Positions 1 to 6,088 of a stretch of DNA of 19,199 nucleotides are shown here, in pieces (position 1 is the first letter of the stretch; every line of letters begins with the position of its first letter). The DNA comes from an uncultured Lentisphaeria bacterium (GTDB taxonomy: Bacteria > Verrucomicrobiota > Lentisphaeria > Victivallales > UBA1829). Made by a program: the position numbers and the translations under genes. The stretch is from assembly GCA_905211485.1 (NCBI GenBank), contig CAJMAW010000057.1, positions 1 through 19,199 of the forward strand. The letters run 5' to 3'. Below the pieces are notes generated by a model. That model saw nothing but the letters and a program-made list of their open reading frames with translations, had not been told where the DNA came from and did no database searches.

Positions 1-115
1 TCAAATAGAAACAAACGAGATTTCTGTCAAAAAAAGCATTGATAGAGGTTCCCTAATTATAACGCCTGTGACAGTTTTAATCCAAACCAACACTTAACGA
101 TGGGAGAGATGTTTT

Positions 116-589
116 ATGTCTTTGATCACGAAACTGACCCTTGCCGTTCTCTTTGCCTTTGCCCTTCTTTCCGCGCCTTTCGCTTCCGCTCAGGAGGAAG
201 AGGAGTCTGAACAGAAACAGCAGCAGAACGTTCCTGGCAAGAAAGCCGAGAAGGAAGTCAAGGAGAAGAATCCCTACGCCAAATTCTTCAAGGATCTGGA
301 GCGGGCTGACAAGAAGATCGCCAAGGCGAAGAATGACAGCTCCAAGAGGAAGGAAGAGGAAAAACGGAAAAAAATCGAGGAAAAGTTTGAAAAACGCGTT
401 GAGCGCGACAAGGAATCCATTGAAAAGAAGAGAGAAGCCCTCGAAAAGAAGCTGGAAAACGCCAAGGATGACAAATCCACGGAGAAAATTCAGGCTGAAA
501 TCAACGCTCTGGACGCTCAGATTGCGAAAATCGACAAGTGGGCCAGTTCCTCCGGCGAAGAAGAGGAAGAAGACGACGGCGATAAATAA
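116..589 (+). CDS. Secreted Lys/Glu-rich coiled-coil protein, function unknown
   Basis: I do not recognise a family. The 157-residue product begins with a clear Sec signal peptide: basic MSLITK, a hydrophobic core to about residue 21, and a likely cleavage after ASA at residue 25. The mature part is extremely charged. It opens with an acidic EEEE/Gln-rich stretch, then a long Lys/Glu/Arg region (about 45-140) with the heptad look of a continuous helix or coiled coil, and ends in an acidic tail (EEEEEDDGDK). There are no cysteines and no catalytic motif. The start is supported by GGGAG at 102-106, nine bases before the ATG. A strong terminator follows at 634-673, so it is probably a single-gene unit. 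A periplasmic structural or binding role is possible but is inference. The ORF is real with good confidence; the function is unknown. Confidence 0.75.
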   Translation: MSLITKLTLAVLFAFALLSAPFASAQEEEESEQKQQQNVPGKKAEKEVKEKNPYAKFFKDLERADKKIAKAKNDSSKRKEEEKRKKIEEKFEKRVERDKESIEKKREALEKKLENAKDDKSTEKIQAEINALDAQIAKIDKWASSSGEEEEEDDGDK

Positions 590-633
590 TCACACTTTTC
601 CTCTGCGGGAAGAGACCGCGGAAATCTGCATGG

Positions 634-673
634 GAACGGGATTCCGTTTAAAAAGGGATCCCGTTCTTTTTTT
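634..673 (+). terminator. Intrinsic terminator after the coiled-coil gene
   Basis: A 12-base-pair stem (634-645 with 655-666, one G-T wobble) encloses a 9-base A/T-rich loop and is followed directly by seven T residues (667-673). It lies 45 bases after the stop codon of the secreted coiled-coil gene. Confidence 0.88.
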
Positions 674-815
674 GTGACATTTCCGGACTCCGTTCTATAA
701 CACAGCATGGGGGAAAAGGTGAGGAGGAGGAAAAAAGAATGAGAAAAAAGAGGGGGAGAGAGAAAGGGGAATAGGCGACTGCAGGAAGAGGAGGAGGCGG
801 ACCGGACATTCAGTT

Positions 816-1427
816 TCAGGCCCGCTTCCGGAAGACGGCGTGAAGGACGGCTTTTCCCCGGGCAAGCCACTGGCGTTCGAATTCGGTTTTGAGGTCGGCG
901 ATATCGTTGATGACGGAAAGAGATTCCTCACAGAAGAGTCCTGAACTCCGGATGTTTTGGAGAGTGGAGGTCCAGTAGGGGAGATCATCCGTGGAGAAAT
1001 GGAGGATTCCGCCCGGTATGAGGATCCGGTGGAGCTGCGCCATGAAATCGGAACTCATCAAACGATGCCCTTTGTGTCGGTGTTTCGGCCAGGGATCCGG
1101 ACAGAGGATGTGGATGCGGCAGATGGAAGAGTCCGGCAGGAGAATGGAGCAGAGATGCCGGGCTTCGACGCGGAGGAAACGCATCCGGGGGAGGAGATCC
1201 CGCGCGGAGGCCCGACGGACGACTTTCCTCAGACGCCCGAGCATGATGTCCGCGGCCAGTGTGATCCTTTCCGGATGACGCTCGGCGATACCGAGAGCCA
1301 TGTCTCCGGAACCGCATCCGAGATCGAGTTCGATTTCTTTTCCGGGAGGGATTTCAGCGATGTCGCCGAAAAGGAGATATTTGTCATTGAGGATCAGAAT
1401 CCGGGAATCGAATTTGGCGTTTTTCAT
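816..1427 (-). CDS. trmB: tRNA (guanine-N7-)-methyltransferase TrmB
   Basis: This is a Rossmann-type S-adenosylmethionine methyltransferase that makes m7G46 in the variable loop of tRNAs. The 203-residue product has the SAM-binding motif ELDLGCGSG at residues 33-41, an acidic residue after beta-2 (AAD, 58-60), and the family signature PDPWPKHRHKGHRL at 110-123, which corresponds to the canonical PDPWPKxRHxKRRL. The usual C-terminal T-D-x-x-x-Y substrate segment appears as STDDLPYW. The length is typical. The start ATG at 1427 has no strong ribosome-binding site. The gene is divergent from the phosphatase/rpiB-glyA/serS operon, with 116 bases between the two starts. Assignment is confident from the signature; an exact start is less sure. 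Confidence 0.92.
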   Translation of the reverse strand: MKNAKFDSRILILNDKYLLFGDIAEIPPGKEIELDLGCGSGDMALGIAERHPERITLAADIMLGRLRKVVRRASARDLLPRMRFLRVEARHLCSILLPDSSICRIHILCPDPWPKHRHKGHRLMSSDFMAQLHRILIPGGILHFSTDDLPYWTSTLQNIRSSGLFCEESLSVINDIADLKTEFERQWLARGKAVLHAVFRKRA

Positions 1428-1543
1428 GTCAGGGCGGGTGTAATTTCAAAAATTGGTTGTATATTATGCACTCCGGGAGGAGTGTTACCATATCTCCGGA
1501 GGAAGCTTTTTTCAACACACGAACAGAAGATTTGCTCTGCGCG
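1428..1543. promoter_or_regulatory. Divergent trmB / phosphatase promoter region
   Basis: This gap separates two divergent starts. An AT-rich core at 1460-1467 (TATATTAT) could serve as a -10 element for either direction, but I see no good -35 hexamer. Two related GC-rich words follow, CTCCGGGAGG at 1471-1480 and CTCCGGAGG at 1494-1502, the latter partly palindromic; they may be operator-like. If transcription starts just after 1467, the in-frame ATGs at 1457 and 1466 would fall outside the message, which supports the 1544 start. Confidence 0.35.
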
Positions 1544-2104
1544 ATGAAAATATTGTTTGTCTGTACCGGGAACACCTGCAGAAGCCCGATGTGCGAGGCT
1601 TATTTCAATTTTCTGTGCAGAAGGGACAGGATTCAGCAGTCTGCGGCGGGCGTTGGCACCGGGAAGGAAGAGGAGGAGGAATCTCGTCTTCTTCTGAAGG
1701 CGGAATCGGCGGGACTCTTCGCGGAGGAAGGAGAGAAGGCGTCTCTTCACGCGCGTTCGGTGCTGTCGGGCTTTTGCGGGAGCGGGATTGAGGAGCACAG
1801 AAGCCGCAGACTGACAGGGGAGATGCTGGAATCCGCGGATTTGATTGTGGCGCTGTCGAAAGCCCACCGCGTGGGGATTGCGCGGCTCAGCCCGTGTGCG
1901 GCGGAGAAGACGGTTCTTCTGCTGGATTTCGCCGGCAGGGAAAACACGGATGTGAGAGATCCTTTCGGAGGAGATGAAAAAGAATATGCCGATTGTTTCG
2001 CGGAGATGAAGACGGCTCTCGACGCGCTGTATCAGAAGATCAGGATCGGACGGGAAGGCCAAATCAATATATTACAGGGAGTGAATCATGCAGAAAATCA
2101 TTGA
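1544..2104 (+). CDS. Low-molecular-weight protein-tyrosine/arginine phosphatase
   Basis: This is a cysteine phosphatase of the LMW-PTP fold. The 186-residue product starts with the P-loop CTGNTCRS: nucleophile Cys7 and Arg13 fit C-x5-R. It ends its core with the general-acid motif DPFGG (Asp139), and carries the family HRSR element (85-88). The context LMW-PTP, then rpiB, then glyA matches the ywlE-ywlF-glyA order of Bacillus, where YwlE is a protein-arginine phosphatase; whether this copy acts on pArg or pTyr cannot be told here. It is longer than the usual 150-160 residues because of a Glu-rich insert (about 28-52) and a C-terminal tail. I chose ATG 1544 because the P-loop must lie at the N-terminus; an in-frame ATG at 1457 would add 29 unlikely residues. 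No strong RBS is seen. The stop overlaps the next gene by 17 bases, suggesting coupling. Confidence 0.88.
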   Translation: MKILFVCTGNTCRSPMCEAYFNFLCRRDRIQQSAAGVGTGKEEEEESRLLLKAESAGLFAEEGEKASLHARSVLSGFCGSGIEEHRSRRLTGEMLESADLIVALSKAHRVGIARLSPCAAEKTVLLLDFAGRENTDVRDPFGGDEKEYADCFAEMKTALDALYQKIRIGREGQINILQGVNHAENH

Positions 2105-3818
2105 CTGGCAGCAAGAGGGACAGGCGGCGGGCCGCGTGGTGGGGATTGCCTCGGACCACGGCGGATTTGAACTGAAGAAGACTTTGACCGCCTATCTGAA
2201 GGAGTCCGGGTTCACTCCGAAAGACTACGGGCCTGCGGAGTTTGATCCGGAGGACGATTATCCGGATTTTGCCCGGGGATTGAGTTTCGACATTTCCAAG
2301 GGAGAGCTCTCCTGCGGGATCCTGATCTGCCGTTCCGGAGTGGGGATGGGAATCAATGCGAACCGTTTTCACGGAGTTCGCGCCGTCATTGCCGATAATG
2401 TGCGGACGGCGGCGGGGAGCCGGAGTCACAACTGTTCCAATGTGCTGGTGATTCCTGCGGATTATCTCAAGACGGAGGAAATCCTGGAAATTGTGAAAGT
2501 ATGGTTTTCCACGCCGTTTTCCGGGGAGGAGCGCCATCTGCGCCGTCTGGAGAAACTGGAACGCAATTCATATGACGACATTGCCGCCGTCCGTTCCGCG
2601 GATCCCGAGATTGCAAAATGGATTGACTGCGAGGCGGAACGTCAGGACGAGGGGATTGAACTGATCGCTTCGGAGAATTTCACGAGCACGGCGGTCCGCG
2701 CGGCGCAGGGATCGGTCCTGACCAACAAGTATGCGGAAGGGTATCCGCGGAAACGCTATTACAACGGCTGTGAATTTGTCGATGAAGTGGAACAGCTGGC
2801 CATAGACCGGGCCTGCAAACTTTTCGGTGCGGAAGCGGCGAATGTGCAGGCGCATGCGGGGAGTCAGGCGAACATGGCGGCGTATTTTGCGCTGATCCAG
2901 CCGGGCGACACGGTGCTTGCCATGAGTCTTGACCACGGCGGACATCTGACGCACGGGCATCCGCTCAACTTCAGCGGGATGCTGTACAAGATCGTTCCCT
3001 ACGGGGTGTCTCCCGAGACGGAGAGGATTGATTATGCGGAGCTGGAACGTCTGGCTCTGGAATGCCGTCCCCGCCTGATCTTTGCGGGTGCGAGCGCGTA
3101 TCCGCGGGAGATCGATTTCAAGACGATTCGCGAGATTGCGGACAAGGTCGGCGCATACATGGTGGTGGACATGGCCCATATTGCAGGTCTTGTGGCGGCC
3201 GGGCTGCACGAAAGCCCGGTCCCGTATGCAGACATTGTCACGACGACGACGCATAAAACTCTCCGCGGTCCCCGCTCCGGCTTGATCCTCTGCCGCGAGA
3301 AATATCTGAAAGCCGTCAATTCCAAGGTGTTCCCCGGACTTCAGGGGGGACCTCTCATGCACGTGATCGCTGCGAAGGCAATCTGTTTCCGCGAGGCGAT
3401 GTCCGAAGACTTCCGGTGTTATCAGGCTCAGGTGAAGAAGAACGCCTCCGTTCTGGCGCAGGCCCTGATGGACAAGGGCTACCGTATCGTTTCCGGAGGG
3501 ACGGACAACCACCTGATGCTGGTGGATCTGCGCCCGAAGAACACGACAGGCAAGGAAGTGGCGCTCGTTCTCGACAAAGCGGCGATCACCGTCAACAAGA
3601 ACATGATTCCCTTCGATCCCCAGAAGCCGACCGTGACCAGCGGCATCCGGATCGGGACCCCCGCAGTCACAACACGCGGGATGAAGGAAGCGGAAATGCT
3701 GAAAATCGCGGACTTCATCGACCGCGCCGTTGCCGGACGGGACAATGAAGAAGTTCTGAAATCCATTGCAGCGGAAGTCCATGCCTTCACCCGCAGCTTC
3801 CCGCTTCCCCGCTTCTGA
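2088..3818 (+). CDS. Fused ribose-5-phosphate isomerase B / serine hydroxymethyltransferase
   Basis: This is one 576-residue ORF with two complete enzymes. Residues ~14-157 are RpiB (ribulose-5-P to ribose-5-P isomerase), with SDHGGFELK at 22-30, the catalytic Cys81 in GILICRSG and HN at 114-115. Residues ~162-576 are a full-length PLP-dependent SHMT (serine + THF to glycine + methylene-THF), with ELIASENFTS (191-200), NKYAEGYP, DMAHIAG (361-367), and the PLP lysine Lys390 in TTTTHKTLRGPR. The linker is only a few residues. There is no stop, RBS or internal start that would split the ORF. A GGGAG lies just upstream of ATG 2088. Separate rpiB and glyA are neighbours in Bacillus, so the fusion probably arose from adjacent genes. 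An oddity is Arg82 where most RpiB have Gly after the catalytic Cys. serS follows 27 bases later. Confidence 0.93.
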   Translation: MQKIIDWQQEGQAAGRVVGIASDHGGFELKKTLTAYLKESGFTPKDYGPAEFDPEDDYPDFARGLSFDISKGELSCGILICRSGVGMGINANRFHGVRAVIADNVRTAAGSRSHNCSNVLVIPADYLKTEEILEIVKVWFSTPFSGEERHLRRLEKLERNSYDDIAAVRSADPEIAKWIDCEAERQDEGIELIASENFTSTAVRAAQGSVLTNKYAEGYPRKRYYNGCEFVDEVEQLAIDRACKLFGAEAANVQAHAGSQANMAAYFALIQPGDTVLAMSLDHGGHLTHGHPLNFSGMLYKIVPYGVSPETERIDYAELERLALECRPRLIFAGASAYPREIDFKTIREIADKVGAYMVVDMAHIAGLVAAGLHESPVPYADIVTTTTHKTLRGPRSGLILCREKYLKAVNSKVFPGLQGGPLMHVIAAKAICFREAMSEDFRCYQAQVKKNASVLAQALMDKGYRIVSGGTDNHLMLVDLRPKNTTGKEVALVLDKAAITVNKNMIPFDPQKPTVTSGIRIGTPAVTTRGMKEAEMLKIADFIDRAVAGRDNEEVLKSIAAEVHAFTRSFPLPRF

Positions 3819-3845
3819 GCACCGCAAAAAGGGAGATGAAAAAGC

Positions 3846-5132
3846 ATGCTGGATATCAAATTCATACGGGAAAATCCCGAGGCGGTCCGTGAAAATATCC
3901 GGAAGAAGTTCCAGGAGAGAAAACTGGAACTGGTGGACCAGGTGCTGGAACAGGACGTCCGTCACCGCGCGATCAAGACGGAAGTCGAAACGCTCCGTGC
4001 CCGGCGCAATTCCGCCTCCAAACAGATCGGCGGACTCATGGCCCAGGGGAAAAAAGCCGAGGCTGAGGCGCTGAAAAAGGAAATTGCGCTGGAAGGAGAA
4101 AGGATCACGGCTCTCGGCACCGAAGAAAAGACGCTGGAAGAGGCTCTGACGAAAAATCTCATGGCGCTTCCGAATATGATCGATTCCTCCGTTCCCATCG
4201 GGAAGGATGATTCCGAAAATGTGGAACGCGAACGTTTCGGCGAGCCCGTGGTTCCGGATTTTGAGATTCCGTATCATACGGAGATCATGGAACGGCTGGG
4301 AGGGATTGATCTGGACAGCGCCCGGCGCGTCGCGGGGAACGGATTTTATTACCTGACAGGCAAGACCGCGATTCTGCATTCCTCGATTCTTGCTTACGCG
4401 AGGAACTTCATGGTGAATCGCGGGTTCACCTACTGCATACCTCCGTTCATGATCCGCGGGAATGTGGTGTCTGGCGTGATGAGCTTTGCGGAAATGGATT
4501 CGATGATGTACAAGATCGAGGGCGAGGACCTGTATCTGATCGGGACGTCCGAACACTCGATGATCGGGCGTTTCATCGATCAGATCATTCCCGAGGAGCA
4601 GCTTCCGATCGCCCTGACCAGTTATTCGCCCTGTTTCCGCAAGGAAAAAGGAGCGCACGGAATCGAAGAACGCGGAGTGTACCGGATCCATCAGTTTGAG
4701 AAGCAGGAAATGATCGTTCTCTGCAGGCCGGAGGAAAGCATGGAGTGGTTCGGTCGGCTCTGGAAGAATACGGTGGACTTCTTCCGCTCCATGGAGATCC
4801 CCGTGCGGACGCTGGAATGCTGTTCCGGAGATCTTGCCGATCTGAAAGTGAAGTCTCTCGATGTGGAAGCCTGGTCGCCCCGCCAGCGGAAGTATTTTGA
4901 AGTGGGCTCCTGTTCCACGCTTGGGGACGCACAGGCCCGCAGGCTCCGGATCCGCGCCAGAGGCAAGGACGGCAATTATCTGGTCCATACGCTCAACAAC
5001 ACCGTAGTGGCGCCGCCGCGGATGCTGATTGCGTTTCTGGAGAACCATCTTCAGGCGGACGGGTCGGTCCTGATTCCGAAGGTGCTCCAGCCCTATTGCG
5101 GATTCGACAGAATGGAGCCGGAGAAAAAATAG
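3846..5132 (+). CDS. serS: Seryl-tRNA synthetase
   Basis: This is a class II aminoacyl-tRNA synthetase charging tRNA-Ser (and tRNA-Sec where present). The 428-residue product has the N-terminal long-helix tRNA-binding arm (about 1-110, start MLDIKFIREN), then the catalytic core: TSEH at 234-237, motif 2 FRKEKGAHG (264-272) leading to HQFEKQE (282-288), GSCSTLGDAQARRL in the active-site loop, and motif 3 VAPPRMLIAFLEN (388-400). The length is normal. The serine-binding T-x-E segment reads TSEH rather than the TAE usual in bacteria, and the C-terminal core resembles archaeal/eukaryotic SerRS; see findings. A GGGAG at 3831-3835, ten bases ahead, supports the start. It sits 27 bases behind rpiB-glyA, very likely in the same operon. 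Confidence 0.94.
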   Translation: MLDIKFIRENPEAVRENIRKKFQERKLELVDQVLEQDVRHRAIKTEVETLRARRNSASKQIGGLMAQGKKAEAEALKKEIALEGERITALGTEEKTLEEALTKNLMALPNMIDSSVPIGKDDSENVERERFGEPVVPDFEIPYHTEIMERLGGIDLDSARRVAGNGFYYLTGKTAILHSSILAYARNFMVNRGFTYCIPPFMIRGNVVSGVMSFAEMDSMMYKIEGEDLYLIGTSEHSMIGRFIDQIIPEEQLPIALTSYSPCFRKEKGAHGIEERGVYRIHQFEKQEMIVLCRPEESMEWFGRLWKNTVDFFRSMEIPVRTLECCSGDLADLKVKSLDVEAWSPRQRKYFEVGSCSTLGDAQARRLRIRARGKDGNYLVHTLNNTVVAPPRMLIAFLENHLQADGSVLIPKVLQPYCGFDRMEPEKK

Positions 5133-5369
5133 AAACTGCTGAAGCTGCGGGAGAGAAGAGAGCCGGAGGATGTTTTCTTCGTTTTCTCATACTCCCCGTG
5201 ATTATGATTCCCTTTCCCGCTCTTACGCGCTTCTGTTCCGGCTCTGTTCCCGTGTTTCCGTTCACGGGGGAGGCATTCCGGCGGAGGGGGAGAACTCCGG
5301 GACAGTTCTTTCCGGCGGAGAGAGAACGGAAAAAAGAAAAGGACAGGAATTCCAAGGAGAAAAAGGACC
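5133..5369 (+). other. Intergenic region serS to LysM gene
   Basis: These 237 bases hold no convincing gene. The word TTCCGGCGGAG occurs twice in the second half. A TATGAT at 5203-5208 could be a -10 box but lacks a recognisable -35. No clear intrinsic terminator follows serS, so read-through into the LysM gene is possible. The only decisive signal is AAGGAG at 5356-5361, the ribosome-binding site of the next gene. Confidence 0.4.
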
Positions 5370-5948
5370 ATGAAGAAGATGCTTCCGGGATTGATCGTTT
5401 TTCTGTCATGCATGGCTGCTGCGCTTTATGCCCAGGCACCTGTTTCTGCGTCTGCGGCCTCCCGGCAGGGAGGAGGAGGCAGTAGTGGCGGCGGCGCTGT
5501 GGCTTTCAAGACGCCGCAGGAGGCAATGAGATATTACGAAAGCCGGATTGACACCCTGATGCAGCGTGTGACCACGATGCAGGATGACAACGCCCGTCTG
5601 GAAGCGTCAGTCATGGATCTTCGCCGGGAAGTCGAGACACTTGCGCGCAGCAACGAGGAACTTTCCGCTGAAGTGACGCGTCTGAAACGCCAGATAGCAG
5701 CGGATGCGGAAGTCCGCGAAGCGCAGCTGGAAAAAATCGCCGACCGCCTGACCCGTTCCCAGGTTCCCGATGCCTCCTCTTCCGCCGGCGCAATGCAGGA
5801 ATATGTGGAATACACCGTTCAGCCGGGAGCGACTCTCAGCGCGATTTCCAAGGCCTACGGAGTTTCCATTTCGGACATCAAAAAAGCCAACAACATGAGT
5901 TCCGATGTTCTCAGGATCGGGCAGAAACTGAAAATTCCGGTCCGTTGA
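5370..5948 (+). CDS. Secreted coiled-coil protein with C-terminal LysM domain
   Basis: This is a predicted envelope protein that binds peptidoglycan. The 192-residue product has a Sec signal peptide (1-21, cleavage near ALYA-QA) and a Ser/Ala/Gly-rich low-complexity linker (about 24-45). A coiled coil follows (about 50-130, regular Leu/Val spacing with LEASVMDLRREVETL-type heptads). The protein ends in one LysM domain (about 148-191) that begins YTVQPGATLSAISKAYGVS, contains the NNM turn and ends GQKLKIP. LysM domains bind GlcNAc-X-GlcNAc glycans. No catalytic domain is present, so it is more likely a structural or tethering factor than a hydrolase. The start is supported by AAGGAG at 5356-5361, eight bases upstream. 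The Aas-like gene follows after 62 bases. Confidence 0.85.
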   Translation: MKKMLPGLIVFLSCMAAALYAQAPVSASAASRQGGGGSSGGGAVAFKTPQEAMRYYESRIDTLMQRVTTMQDDNARLEASVMDLRREVETLARSNEELSAEVTRLKRQIAADAEVREAQLEKIADRLTRSQVPDASSSAGAMQEYVEYTVQPGATLSAISKAYGVSISDIKKANNMSSDVLRIGQKLKIPVR

Positions 5949-5993
5949 GTTGAGAAATGAAGGAAGAAAGATTCCGGGGAAGAAGCGTTTGTG

Positions 5994-6003
5994 AAAGGAG
6001 GAG
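5994..6003 (+). promoter_or_regulatory. Strong ribosome-binding site for ATG 6011
   Basis: AAAGGAGGAG gives a near-perfect anti-Shine-Dalgarno match. GGAGG (5997-6001) is nine bases before ATG 6011. It is the best RBS near the Aas-like gene but points to a start that is out of frame with the gene body. Confidence 0.75.
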
Positions 6004-6010
6004 CTCCGTC

Positions 6011-6088
6011 ATGGCGACCGAAGCGACGGGGCGGAAACGCCGCTCATCCGGGACAATCTCATCAGCGAAGGATTCCAAGGACAGATGA
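6011..6088 (+). CDS. 25-codon leader ORF, or frame-shifted N-terminus of the downstream gene
   Basis: ATG 6011 behind a strong Shine-Dalgarno opens a 25-codon frame (MATEATGRKRRSSG...) whose TGA (6086-6088) overlaps ATG 6085 of the large downstream ORF in an ATGA junction. Taken literally it is a leader peptide translationally coupled to the Aas-like gene. However, from about 6031 onward the downstream gene's own frame reads AETPLIRDNLISEGFQGQ straight into its Met at 6085 without a stop. One extra G in the GGGG run at 6028-6031 would join MATEATG to that sequence. I think a displaced N-terminus is the likelier reading. Confidence 0.4.
   Translation: MATEATGRKRRSSGTISSAKDSKDR

Noticed and set aside
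1..115. A sigma-70 promoter before the first gene (TTGATA at 39-44 with TATAAC at 58-63)
   Set aside because: The spacer is only 13 bases; the region is AT-rich and may hold a promoter but I cannot place one.
1457..1543. A longer N-terminus for the phosphatase from ATG 1457 or 1466
   Set aside because: The phosphatase P-loop belongs at the extreme N-terminus, the extra residues are not family-like, and the ATGs overlap the likely -10 region.
2568..5048. An 826-codon open frame on the minus strand across rpiB-glyA and serS
   Set aside because: It is fully antisense to two enzymes with clear catalytic motifs, has a His/Arg-rich low-information translation and no family signature. It is a by-product of GC-biased third positions.
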